64,000 bases of DNA. Origin: CAYJAD01 sp964368075 (GTDB taxonomy: Bacteria; Desulfobacterota; Desulfovibrionia; Desulfovibrionales; Desulfovibrionaceae). The stretch covers positions 8,906-72,905 of the forward strand of contig CAYJAD010000008.1 of NCBI GenBank assembly GCA_964368075.1, in the 5' to 3' direction. Below are positions 51,290-60,638 of the stretch, one piece after another. The first letter of the stretch is position 1; every line of letters begins with the position of its first letter. The notes under the pieces were generated by a model. It was not told the origin of the DNA and did not search any database. It saw only the letters and a list, made by a program, of their open reading frames with translations. The position numbers were made by a program, and so were the translations under genes.

Positions 51290-54286
51290 ATGAGTCAAGA
51301 TTTTATGGATGCTGAGATTTTTGCTGACTTTATCATTGAAGCACGTGAACATCTCGAGACTATTGAGCCCAATTTGCTGGAGCTGGAAAAATACCCTGAC
51401 AATCTTGATTTGATCAATGAGATTTTCCGCCCCATGCACTCGCTCAAAGGCGCCTCTGGTTTTCTTGGGTTAAACAATATTAACAAATTAGCTCATAGAT
51501 GCGAAAATATTCTTGACGATGTCAGACATGCTAAAATGTCAATGACTTCTGGAGTTATGGATATTATTCTCGCTTCAACAGATGCTCTGCGTCAAATGCT
51601 TGACGTGCTGGAAAGTGCCAATACCGACGAGGGCGTTCCCATTGAAGACCTTGTGACGGAAATTGATAAACTCATGGAAAACAAGGGCGAAATCATTGCT
51701 GAAGCCGTTGAAGCAAGCGTAGAAGAAGCCGCCCCTGAAATGGCGGAAAGCACCCCTGCACAAGATGCTACTGAAATACAGAATGCGAATGCGCAAAGCA
51801 CCGAGCAGGTCAGTGATGTGCAAGCTTCCGACACAGATGTGGTCAATGCTTCCGGTACCAAACTGAAAAAAAGTGATAAAAGCCCTAAAGAATGGATTCA
51901 GGCATTTCCTCTTTTACCTGAGTATAAACTTACCGCCTTTGGTGAGGGGCACCTCAAAGACTTTATCGATGAATCACAAGATATTGTGGCCAATCTTAAC
52001 GATGGCCTTTTATCCTTAGAAGGCGAAGGACAAGGCCAAGAAGAACTCATCAACGACCTTTTCCGCTTTTTCCATAATTTAAAAGGAAATAGCGGTATTA
52101 TTGGCTACGAGCAAATTAACCTGCTTACACATGAAGCGGAAACTGTGCTCAATAATATGCGTCGTGGTGAAACAAAGCCTATACCTGAACTCATTGATTT
52201 ACTCCTCTTTGTTGTAGACATAATAGAAATTCTTATCGACGCCATTGATACTTCAAAAGGTACAGCATCTCCTCCGGACACAGGTGAAGTGCTTCATCAA
52301 TTAAAAGAAGCCTTGGCTGGTGGCCCCATTATGCTTCCTGCCAGCATGTATGAAGAAGTTTCTGCTAGCGATACAAGCGATTCAAGCGATACTGCTCCGG
52401 CAACTGCCAGCACCACTGATTCTGTAAAACCGCCGGCCGTAGTTGCCATGGGCACCGACGATGATGATATGGAAATTTTCCGCCTCACGGTGGCACAGCA
52501 ATTAGAAATTATCCGCTCCGGTATGGAAACTCTGCAAAACGATAGCAGTCATGGACCTTCCAAAGACGCTATTTACCGCAGTCTTATAGCTATTAAAAAC
52601 GCTTCATCTTTTGTAGAACTACCCGATATTAAAGAATATTGCGAACGCACAGCCGGTATTGTAGATTCGGCACGCTCTTCTGATATGGACTTTGGCCTCT
52701 TGCTAGATATGCTCTCTCAAGAAATTGAAATCATACGTGAAATGGTGATCAAAGCTCTTGATGGTGCTAGCCTAGATTTATCTCGTGACGCTGCCCAAGA
52801 TAAAGAGGATAAAAAAGACACAGAAGAGAAACAAACAGAAACAGCACCGGTTGCGGCTCCTGAAGCCCCCAAAGCACAAAGTACCCCAGAAGCCAAGGTG
52901 GAAAGCAAGCCCGCTGCGGCACCTGTCGTTGCACCTGTTGCTGAGCCTGCTGTTGCGGAGCAAAAAGCTGTTGCACCAAAGCCTGCTGCGCCTCCGGCAA
53001 AACCGGCTGCACCAAAGCCAGCTCCAGCCGCTAATGCAAAGCAAGCACCCCAAGAAGCTAAGGTGGAAAGCAAGCCCGCCTCCTCTACCATTCGTGTGGA
53101 TCATGAGAAACTTGACCACCTTATGAACCTCATTGGCGAGCTTATTATCAATAGAAACAGATATACGCTTATTGCTCGCCACCTAGAAGAAGCTAACACC
53201 AGTGCTGATATTTCGCATGTGGCCCAAAGTCTTTCTGAAACCACCTATGCCATGGCTCGTATTTCTGATGATTTACAAGACACCATCATGAAAGTGCGCA
53301 TGGTGCCTGTGGCCTCTGTCTTCTCACGTTTTCCACGTTTGGTGCGTGACCTTTCGCGCAAAAGTGGTAAAGAAGTGGATCTTGTCCTCGAAGGTGAAGA
53401 AACAGAACTGGATAAGAGCGTTGTAGAAGTTATCGGCGATCCTTTAGTTCACCTTATTCGTAACTCCGTGGACCACGGCATCGAAGCCCAAGAAGACCGC
53501 ATAGCTAAAGGTAAACCCGTTAAAGGCCGCGTAACATTACGTGCCTTCCATAAGGGTAACTCTGTTGCCATTGAAATTGAAGACGATGGTAAAGGTATTG
53601 ACCCCGAAAAAATGCGCGAAGTGGCTATTCGCAAGGGTATTATTACCCCTGACGACGCAAAACAGTTGGATGACCGTGAAGCTATGGAGCTTATCTTTGC
53701 TCCCGGTTTTTCTTCTGCCGAAGTCATCACAGATATTTCTGGACGTGGTGTGGGCATGGACGTAGTGCGTACCAATATCAAAAACCTTAAAGGTAGTGTA
53801 AATATTACTTCCGAGTTAGGAAAAGGCACGCGCTTTACCCTACTCTTGCCTTTAACATTGGCTATTATTGACGCACTTATGGTCACCGTAGCCGAAGAAA
53901 TGTACGCCATTCCTTTAGATTCTGTATCAGAAACCACTAAAATTGATGCAGACTTATTGACAGATATTAATGGCCGCAAAGCCTTGACTTTGCGTGGAGA
54001 AGTATTAGGTATTATAGAGCTTTCAGAAATTCTAAATCTGCCTCCGCCAGCAGAAGAACCAGAAATGCTTTCCGTGGTTGTTATCCACGATAATGGAAGA
54101 CGCCTTGGCGTCGTGGTAGATACCTTGCTTGAAAGACAAGAAGTGGTTATTAAACCCCTCGGTTCATACCTTGGTGATTTAAAAGGCATTTCTGGTGCTA
54201 CCATCATGGGAGATGGGTCAGTTATTCTTATTCTTGATCCCCATGAAATTTATTCCATATCCACCTCAAAAGCTCCAATGGTGTAA
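51290..54286 (+). CDS. cheA: Chemotaxis histidine kinase CheA with three Hpt-like domains
   Basis: Autophosphorylating kinase of the cluster, 998 residues. Order: Hpt 1 (about 8-110, His50 in FRPMHSLKGASGF), an acidic linker, Hpt 2 (about 220-320, His262 in FRFFHNLKGNSGI), a third helical bundle (about 390-490) whose phosphorylatable position reads IAIKNAS without His, a Pro/Ala/Lys linker with repeats (about 515-600), dimerisation helices (about 605-670), HATPase (NSVDHG, DDGKGID, GRGVGMDVV) and a CheW domain at the end. The ATG at 51290 is chosen for its AAGGG site; the longer frame starts with a non-ATG codon. A terminator follows. Confidence 0.95.
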   Translation: MSQDFMDAEIFADFIIEAREHLETIEPNLLELEKYPDNLDLINEIFRPMHSLKGASGFLGLNNINKLAHRCENILDDVRHAKMSMTSGVMDIILASTDALRQMLDVLESANTDEGVPIEDLVTEIDKLMENKGEIIAEAVEASVEEAAPEMAESTPAQDATEIQNANAQSTEQVSDVQASDTDVVNASGTKLKKSDKSPKEWIQAFPLLPEYKLTAFGEGHLKDFIDESQDIVANLNDGLLSLEGEGQGQEELINDLFRFFHNLKGNSGIIGYEQINLLTHEAETVLNNMRRGETKPIPELIDLLLFVVDIIEILIDAIDTSKGTASPPDTGEVLHQLKEALAGGPIMLPASMYEEVSASDTSDSSDTAPATASTTDSVKPPAVVAMGTDDDDMEIFRLTVAQQLEIIRSGMETLQNDSSHGPSKDAIYRSLIAIKNASSFVELPDIKEYCERTAGIVDSARSSDMDFGLLLDMLSQEIEIIREMVIKALDGASLDLSRDAAQDKEDKKDTEEKQTETAPVAAPEAPKAQSTPEAKVESKPAAAPVVAPVAEPAVAEQKAVAPKPAAPPAKPAAPKPAPAANAKQAPQEAKVESKPASSTIRVDHEKLDHLMNLIGELIINRNRYTLIARHLEEANTSADISHVAQSLSETTYAMARISDDLQDTIMKVRMVPVASVFSRFPRLVRDLSRKSGKEVDLVLEGEETELDKSVVEVIGDPLVHLIRNSVDHGIEAQEDRIAKGKPVKGRVTLRAFHKGNSVAIEIEDDGKGIDPEKMREVAIRKGIITPDDAKQLDDREAMELIFAPGFSSAEVITDISGRGVGMDVVRTNIKNLKGSVNITSELGKGTRFTLLLPLTLAIIDALMVTVAEEMYAIPLDSVSETTKIDADLLTDINGRKALTLRGEVLGIIELSEILNLPPPAEEPEMLSVVVIHDNGRRLGVVVDTLLERQEVVIKPLGSYLGDLKGISGATIMGDGSVILILDPHEIYSISTSKAPMV

Positions 54287-54312
54287 TACTTTGAAATACA
54301 AATAAATCATTT

Positions 54313-54347
54313 AAGGGCGGTAGTTTTAAAACTTACCGCTCTTTTTT
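54313..54347 (+). terminator. Intrinsic terminator of the chemotaxis operon
   Basis: AGGGCGGTAGTTTT pairs with AAAACTTACCGCTCT (G-U pair and a mismatch included), followed by T residues, 27 bases after cheA. Confidence 0.85.
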
Positions 54348-54701
54348 ATACCCTCAAAAATTTTGTGTTAAACCTCCTCGCAATTATTTTCTTTAGAAAA
54401 GTTGGAAAAATTTTTTACTTACTTTTCCATAAGCAAAACAAAAGACTAAAGCTCATCATCCTACAAAACAAATGACTACACCTATTTTTTATACACTAAA
54501 CTAAAATTAACGTAGCCTAAGCGCGTATGTTATAAATTAACCAATTCTAATATATCTTAAAATACAGTTTACGTAATGCATTTTAAATATATTGCTGATA
54601 AAGGAATAATGTGCTCGTTGCACCTTCAAACTACATTTATATGATAAAGAAAAACAGAATAATTTTACATGAATACATTCTTTTTTGATTAAAGGACTTT
54701 T
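54348..54701. other. AT-rich intergenic region before the multi-PAS kinase
   Basis: About 350 bases with no credible gene on either strand and no clear promoter hexamers that I would defend. The ribosome site AAAGGAC of the next gene lies at its end. Confidence 0.35.
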
Positions 54702-57446
54702 ATGCAATACAATTGTAATGAAAAAGATGATTTGGCCAGCGTTTTTTTGGAGCAAGCATTTAAAGACCACAAAAGCCCCATATGCTGCTGGAATTTAAAT
54801 GGTAAAATTCTCTATTGCTCAAAAAGTTTTTTAGATATATTTCGCGCAAAAACAAAAGAAGAAGTGGGAGAAAATTTTTCCTTATTCAGTCCTCCCATAC
54901 AACCCAGCGGAAAATCTTCTCAGGAAGAAAAACAGCATTTTCTAACTGTAGCTGTACGCGAGAATTATGTGCGTTTTTACTGGATGCACTACTTGCCTTG
55001 GGCCGGTGAAAAATCGGTAGAATACACCATAACTACTCTAAAGCATAACGATACAGTTCTCTTAGTGGGTTTTATGCATAATGCTATTGCCAGTGAGCAT
55101 AAGTATGCTACCGACAAAAACATGAAAACCATTCTTAATGCCTCACCCACAGCAGTATGTTTATGGCATAAAGACGGTTATGCCATGGACTGCAATGAAA
55201 GCTTTCTTGAACTTTTTAAGATTAATGATTTAGGGGATTACCGCTACAGCCCAGAGAAGATTTTTCCGGAATTTCAAGAAAATGGTAAAAAATCTATCCC
55301 CTACAGCGCTGAAGAAATACAAAAAGCCTTTGAAGAAGGACAAAGAAAACTAGAATGGATATGGAATGATAGCGATGGCAACACCATTCCTTCGCAAGTT
55401 ATTTTGCGTCGCTTTTCTTACGATGATACAGAGTTTGTTGCTGAATATGTTTATGATTTGCGTGAATTGCGCGCCAAGCAAAAAGAAGCTCTTGAAGCCG
55501 AAGAACGTGTAAAGCTTATGCTAGATAGCATGCCCTTATGTTCCTTTGTTTTTAATAGAGAGTTTAAGCCCATTGATTGTAACCTCGCAACTTTACGCCT
55601 TTTCGGCTATGATGAAAAAGATGATTATTTGCTAAATTTTTATAAACTCTCCCCTCACTTTCAGCCCGATGGTACATTAAGCAGCGAAGGCTCTCGCGCC
55701 TACCTTGAGCAAGGCTTTGAAAAAGATTTTTGCGTCTTTGAGTGGGTTCATTGCCATAAAAATGGAGAACTTATACCTTGTGAAGTAACCTTAGTACACA
55801 GTTTTTATAAAAATGAAGATATCATCTTAGCATATGTACGAGATTTACGCGAAATAAAAGCCTCACAAGCCTTGGCAGAAGCCGCAGAACTGCGCAACAA
55901 AGCCATTTTAGATGCCATGCCTATGGGCGTACACTTTTGGGATGAAAACTCTACACTAAGTTACTGCAATCGAGCCAGTGCGCAACTTTTTGGCTACGAT
56001 GATACCGAAACCTATTTAGAAAATTTTTACTCTACCGTTCCAGAAAAACAACCCAATGGACAGGTGTCACAAGGCATTATAGCGCAGGGGCTTGAACATG
56101 GCGCTGTACACGGCCGAACAGAAATTGAGTTCTGGTGCACTAATCCTGTGACAGGTGAAGACGTTCCCTTAGAAATTTATATACGCAGTGTATTGTATCA
56201 AGGGAAAAAAAGCGTCATTTCCTTTTTACGAGACTTACGTGAACAAAAAGCTATGCTTAAAGAAATCTATAAGTCACAGGAAGAATTATGCGAAGCAAAA
56301 GATTTAGCTGAAAAAAATGCCCAAGCTAAAGGAGAATTCTTGGCCAACATGAGCCATGAAATCCGCACGCCCATGAACGGCATTTTAGGGCTTTTACACC
56401 TTTTAGAACATACAGACCTGAACACAAATCAATTGTACTACGTGCAAAAGTCTCTTTTATCTGCCAACAATCTCATGCGCATCATTAATGATATTTTAGA
56501 TTTTTCTAAAATTGAAGCAAAAAAATTAGAAATGGAAGTAGCTCCCTTTACTTTGCGCGAACTATGCACAGAAATATATGAATTATATGAGCCTTTAAGC
56601 AGTAAAAAAGGAATTAAATTCTTCATAGAAAAAGGGTCGCATACTAACGTTGTATTGCTTGGTGATGCTTTGCGTTTAAAGCAAATTCTCTACAATCTTG
56701 TGAGTAATGCCATTAAATTTACCGCCAAGGGTATGGTCACCTTAAGTGTGGAAAAGGCAGAAGAAATCGACGGAAAAGTGCATTGCCTTTTCTCTGTACA
56801 AGACACGGGTATAGGCTTGGCAAAAGAACAACAAAGCAAACTTTTTTCTGCTTTTGCCCAAGCTGACAGCTCTGTTACCAGAGAATATGGGGGAACAGGT
56901 CTTGGCCTTGCCATTTCGCGTAGCATAGCACAAATGATGCATGGCGATATTTGGTTAAAAAGCACCCTCGGTGAAGGGAGTACCTTTTATTGTTCAGCTA
57001 TTTTCACCATCAGCCCCAAGCAAAAAATTGTGGAAAATCTCAATGAACAAACTATTAACAGAGAATGTTTTCAAGGGCATGGACATCTCTTGCTTGTAGA
57101 AGACAATGAAATAAATCAACTCATTGCAAAAGAGCTCTTGCAAAAAGGCGGCTATACCGTAGATGTTGCCCATGATGGGCAGGAAGCTTTGGATATGTTA
57201 GAAAAAATGTCTTACGACCTTGTGCTCATGGACATACAAATGCCTATTATGGACGGCCTCACAGCCACTCAAAAAATACGCGAACAAGATAAATTTGCCA
57301 CGCTTCCCATCATTGCCATGTCGGCGCATGCTATGGTTGGCGATAAAGAAAAAAGCCTAGCACATGGCATGAACGACCATTTAACAAAGCCCATTAACCC
57401 TAATCTATTATATAACACCCTCTATCAATGGCTTAACAAACCTTAA
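54702..57446 (+). CDS. Cytoplasmic hybrid histidine kinase with four PAS repeats
   Basis: A 914-residue kinase without membrane segments. Four tandem PAS domains (about 20-128, 137-255, 268-385, 398-513) share a recurring segment after the first strands, seen as SPPIQPSGKSS, FPEFQENGKKS, SPHFQPDGTLSS and VPEKQPNGQVS. Then come HisKA with His552 (ANMSHEIRTPMNGILGL), HATPase (VSNAIKFT, DTGIGL, GGTGLGLA) and a receiver with Asp844 and Lys896. The PAS repeats probably arose by internal duplication; their ligand is unknown. It lies alone, 415 bases after cheA and before a bidirectional terminator. Confidence 0.92.
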   Translation: MQYNCNEKDDLASVFLEQAFKDHKSPICCWNLNGKILYCSKSFLDIFRAKTKEEVGENFSLFSPPIQPSGKSSQEEKQHFLTVAVRENYVRFYWMHYLPWAGEKSVEYTITTLKHNDTVLLVGFMHNAIASEHKYATDKNMKTILNASPTAVCLWHKDGYAMDCNESFLELFKINDLGDYRYSPEKIFPEFQENGKKSIPYSAEEIQKAFEEGQRKLEWIWNDSDGNTIPSQVILRRFSYDDTEFVAEYVYDLRELRAKQKEALEAEERVKLMLDSMPLCSFVFNREFKPIDCNLATLRLFGYDEKDDYLLNFYKLSPHFQPDGTLSSEGSRAYLEQGFEKDFCVFEWVHCHKNGELIPCEVTLVHSFYKNEDIILAYVRDLREIKASQALAEAAELRNKAILDAMPMGVHFWDENSTLSYCNRASAQLFGYDDTETYLENFYSTVPEKQPNGQVSQGIIAQGLEHGAVHGRTEIEFWCTNPVTGEDVPLEIYIRSVLYQGKKSVISFLRDLREQKAMLKEIYKSQEELCEAKDLAEKNAQAKGEFLANMSHEIRTPMNGILGLLHLLEHTDLNTNQLYYVQKSLLSANNLMRIINDILDFSKIEAKKLEMEVAPFTLRELCTEIYELYEPLSSKKGIKFFIEKGSHTNVVLLGDALRLKQILYNLVSNAIKFTAKGMVTLSVEKAEEIDGKVHCLFSVQDTGIGLAKEQQSKLFSAFAQADSSVTREYGGTGLGLAISRSIAQMMHGDIWLKSTLGEGSTFYCSAIFTISPKQKIVENLNEQTINRECFQGHGHLLLVEDNEINQLIAKELLQKGGYTVDVAHDGQEALDMLEKMSYDLVLMDIQMPIMDGLTATQKIREQDKFATLPIIAMSAHAMVGDKEKSLAHGMNDHLTKPINPNLLYNTLYQWLNKP

Positions 57447-57505
57447 ACAGCCGTTAACAAAGTACAAAAGCAAACACGGAATTTTCTACAAAAAATAATA
57501 TTATA

Positions 57506-57547
57506 AAAACTTAGGTCTCTGAAAACGACAGAGACCTAAGTTTTTTT
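57506..57547. terminator. Bidirectional intrinsic terminator
   Basis: AAACTTAGGTCTCTG-N7-CAGAGACCTAAGTTT is a perfect 15-bp stem with T-runs on the plus strand and T-rich sequence on the minus strand. It separates the convergent kinase and secreted-protein genes. Confidence 0.92.
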
Positions 57548-57583
57548 AAGAAAGGACTAACTTAACAATATTTCCTTACGCTG

Positions 57584-58183
57584 CTATTGCGCAGGCATGC
57601 GCACACCTGCGTAGGTAGACGCATTATTAATAACATACCAGAGCCCATCTCCAAATTGTTTCACCCAAACAATTCTTTCAGAGTCGGCTCCGCTACTCAC
57701 TAAATTCACCCGCAAATAATCTGATTCTTTTGCTTTTCTAGCAATAGTAACATTGTAATTTTGCGGCGACATGGCATACCCATTTTGAGGAGAGGTTCCC
57801 GCAGCGAAACTTCTAAAAATATGCTGCATTTGTGGGTCTTTTAAGCGCGAAACAAAGGTTGCAAAACTACTCTTTCTTACCCAATTATCAGATTCATGCA
57901 TGACATAGCCAAGCATTTTCTGCCCCTCGGTGCGCGTTTGTGGGTTTATATAGCAAAATACCGCGTCAAAATACATTTTAACTGCCCCCTCAGGCGTTTG
58001 CAACATAGATTGACAGCGCTGTTTAAAATCTGCAAAATTCTTAGGCAAGCCCGAATTATTTGCATAAGCAATCAGCTGTCCTGCCTCCAAAAGTAAGGAA
58101 GAGTTTTGCACAGATTGCGCCACCCCAAGACTAGGTAAAAACATACAGCCACCCAATAAAACACAAATAATTTTTTTCTTCAT
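57584..58183 (-). CDS. Small secreted protein of unknown function
   Basis: A 199-residue protein with a clear Sec signal (MKKKIICVLLGGCMFLPSLGVAQS, cut after about residue 22). The mature part has an N-terminal helical region with two cysteines (Cys58 and Cys78) that could form a disulfide, then GAVKMYFDAVFCYINPQTRTEGQKMLGY and a C-terminal beta-rich segment (YLRVNLVSSGADSERIVWVKQFGDGLWYVINN). It looks like a small domain family in Desulfovibrionaceae, perhaps one of the DUF69xx families, but I cannot name it with confidence. GGAGG precedes the ATG. Monocistronic. Confidence 0.78.
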   Translation of the reverse strand: MKKKIICVLLGGCMFLPSLGVAQSVQNSSLLLEAGQLIAYANNSGLPKNFADFKQRCQSMLQTPEGAVKMYFDAVFCYINPQTRTEGQKMLGYVMHESDNWVRKSSFATFVSRLKDPQMQHIFRSFAAGTSPQNGYAMSPQNYNVTIARKAKESDYLRVNLVSSGADSERIVWVKQFGDGLWYVINNASTYAGVRMPAQ

Positions 58184-58388
58184 AATCCCTCCTTTTTTTA
58201 AATTTATTAAAGTTTGGCAACTAAAACCTTAGCAAATCTATAAAATACCCTACAATTTAAGAGGAAAAGCTGTCAATATATTACACAGTTTTTCACGCAA
58301 AAACATCTTATACTTTGCCCAAACTTTGACTAAATAAGAAAAAATCTGTATCTCAACAGTTCGTTTCATTTTATACTTAGAGGTTGTT

Positions 58389-60548
58389 ATGTCTTTAACT
58401 CTTGCCCAGCGTATTGCTCAAGAACTTTCGCTTATAGAACACAATATCGTCAACACCATCGCATTATTAGATGAAGGAGCCACCATTCCTTTTCTCGCTC
58501 GCTATCGTAAAGAGGCCACCGGTGGTCTTGATGAGCTAGAACTTGCCAAGGTGCGTGATAGTCTTGAACGTTTACGCGCCCTAGATGCACGGCGCGCTTC
58601 TATACTCACTGCCATGCAGGAAAGAGAACAACTCACCCCTGCCTTAGAAAAGGCCTTAAAGGAAGCCACAAGCCTCAGCGTATTAGAAGACATTTATCTG
58701 CCCTACCGTCCCAAAAGGGTCACACGGGCTTCCAAAGCTAAGGAGCGTGGACTTCTGCCTCTAGCCACGGCTTTATTAAAACAGCAAGCAGATATACAAA
58801 ATCCAGACGCCTTGAAGAGCTTTGCGCAATCTTTTATAAAAGATCATGAAAACCCTGCCCTTTGTGTGCCTGACCTTGCCAGTGCCTTGGCAGGAGCACG
58901 CGATATTGTGGCAGAGCATATGGCCGAAGACATGCACAGCCGCAAAGCTTTGCGTGGTCTTTTTGTAAGACAAGCACTTCTACATTCCAAAGTGAGTAAA
59001 GGTAAGGAAGAAAGCGGCAGCACATACCAAGATTACTTTGACCGGCAAGAACAGGCGGCAAGCATGCCAGCGCACAGATTGCTGGCAGCCCTACGCGGAG
59101 AGCGCGAAGGCTTTTTGTCCTTACACATACGCCCAGACGAAAGTAATGCTTTAGACTTCCTAGAGAAGCAATGGATTTTACAAAAAAATCATGCGGCAGC
59201 TCAAGAAATACACCTTGCTTCGAAAGATGCTTGGCAACGCTTGCTCGCCCCATCTTTAGAAAATGAATACCGCACAGCCCTACGCGAACGTGCCGAAAAA
59301 GAGGCCACCTTGGTTTTTACCGCCAATTTGCGAAAGCTACTTTTAGCCTCCCCCTTAGGACCTAAAAGAACATTGGCTTTAGATCCCGGTTGGCGAACAG
59401 GAGCAAAATTGGTTTGCCTTGATGCTCTGGGAACCCTTGTGCATAATGAAGTTATTTACCCACTCACAGGCCAAGAGCAAAGTCATAAAGCCGCCGAAAG
59501 AGTACGCAAGCTTTGTCAGAAATACGCCATAGAAGCCATTGCCGTGGGAAATGGCACTGCGGGGCGCGAAACAGAAGCCTTTGTAAAAAAATTAGATTTA
59601 CCAGCACATATTGCCATCATTCTTGTGGATGAGCGCGGCGCTTCTGTATATTCTGCCTCAGACGTGGCTCGCGAAGAATTTCCCGACCAAGACGTCACCG
59701 TGCGCGGAGCCGTCTCCATAGGACGTCGCCTCATGGATCCCTTGGCAGAACTTGTGAAGGTAAACCCTGCCTCTCTTGGTGTGGGGCAATATCAGCACGA
59801 TGTAAACCAAAGCGCCCTACAGGACGCCCTCAGTGAGGTAGTGGCCTCCTGCGTTAATGCTGTAGGTGTGGATATGAACACTGCCAGTGGTGAGCTTTTA
59901 AGCTATGTATCTGGCATTGGTCCGGCACTGGCTAAAAACATCATTACTTGGCGTAAAGAGCACGGCGCTTTTACTACACGTCGGGAATTGCTAAAGGTGC
60001 CACGCCTAGGCCCCAAGGCTTTTGAACTTTCTGCCGGTTTTTTACGCATACCCCATGGCAAAGAGCCATTAGACAGCAGCGCGGTGCATCCGGAACGCTA
60101 TGCCCTTGTAAAACGTATGGCTCAAGATGCAGGCTGCACCGTGGCAGAGCTTATATCTAATGACGAAGCACGTAAGCGCATTACTTTAACTACCTATGTA
60201 GACGATACCATTGGTTTGCCCACCTTACGTGATATTATGACAGAGCTTGCCAAGCCAGGACGCGACCCCCGCCCGCCCTATGAGCATTTTAGTTTTGCCG
60301 ATGGTATCACAGCCATAGAACATCTTCAGGAAGGTATGGAGTTGCAAGGCATTGTAACCAATGTTACGCAATTTGGCGCTTTTGTAGATGTGGGAGTACA
60401 TCGCGATGGGCTTGTGCATATTAGCCAATTAGCAAATAGTTTTGTGAAAAACCCGCATGAGGTAGTCAGTGCCGGACAAAAAGTACGCGTGAAAGTGCTT
60501 GAAGTAGACAGTAAGCGCGAACGTATTACGTTAAGTATGAAATTTTAA
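58389..60548 (+). CDS. tex: Tex family S1 RNA-binding protein
   Basis: A 719-residue nucleic-acid-binding protein related to yeast Spt6; Tex proteins affect transcription and toxin or stress gene expression. Layout: helical N-terminal region (about 1-320) with IPFLARYRKEATGGLDE, a YqgF-like RNase-H-fold domain (about 320-450; TLALDPGWRTGAKL), helix-hairpin-helix pair (about 490-560; YVSGIGPALAKNIITWR) and a C-terminal S1 domain (about 645-718; LQGIVTNVTQFGAFVDVGVH). All Tex signature blocks are present and the length is close to the family norm. AGAGG precedes the ATG. Confidence 0.95.
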   Translation: MSLTLAQRIAQELSLIEHNIVNTIALLDEGATIPFLARYRKEATGGLDELELAKVRDSLERLRALDARRASILTAMQEREQLTPALEKALKEATSLSVLEDIYLPYRPKRVTRASKAKERGLLPLATALLKQQADIQNPDALKSFAQSFIKDHENPALCVPDLASALAGARDIVAEHMAEDMHSRKALRGLFVRQALLHSKVSKGKEESGSTYQDYFDRQEQAASMPAHRLLAALRGEREGFLSLHIRPDESNALDFLEKQWILQKNHAAAQEIHLASKDAWQRLLAPSLENEYRTALRERAEKEATLVFTANLRKLLLASPLGPKRTLALDPGWRTGAKLVCLDALGTLVHNEVIYPLTGQEQSHKAAERVRKLCQKYAIEAIAVGNGTAGRETEAFVKKLDLPAHIAIILVDERGASVYSASDVAREEFPDQDVTVRGAVSIGRRLMDPLAELVKVNPASLGVGQYQHDVNQSALQDALSEVVASCVNAVGVDMNTASGELLSYVSGIGPALAKNIITWRKEHGAFTTRRELLKVPRLGPKAFELSAGFLRIPHGKEPLDSSAVHPERYALVKRMAQDAGCTVAELISNDEARKRITLTTYVDDTIGLPTLRDIMTELAKPGRDPRPPYEHFSFADGITAIEHLQEGMELQGIVTNVTQFGAFVDVGVHRDGLVHISQLANSFVKNPHEVVSAGQKVRVKVLEVDSKRERITLSMKF

Positions 60549-60634
60549 AAAGAAACGATGACTCATTATTTTTTCTGGGGGACACCTCGCCAAAAAGTTG
60601 CCCCCAGAAGAAGTCATGAGCCATCGTTTTCTTT
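60549..60634. terminator. Large bidirectional stem-loop between tex and the TauE gene, containing a CTGGGGG palindrome (copy 2)
   Basis: Outer arms AAAGAAACGATG-ACTCAT and ATGAG-CATCGTTTTCTTT pair with two mismatches or bulges; the inner CTGGGGG-CCCCCAG palindrome (60575-60607) is the second copy of the repeat at 15300-15341 in reverse orientation. T-rich tracts flank both sides, so it should end transcription of both genes. Confidence 0.75.
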
Positions 60635-60638
60635 AAAA

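Noticed and set aside
53449..54207. 252-codon minus-strand open frame inside cheA
   Set aside because: Antisense shadow of the conserved HATPase and CheW parts; composition (Ser/Ile rich, scattered) is typical of a shadow frame.
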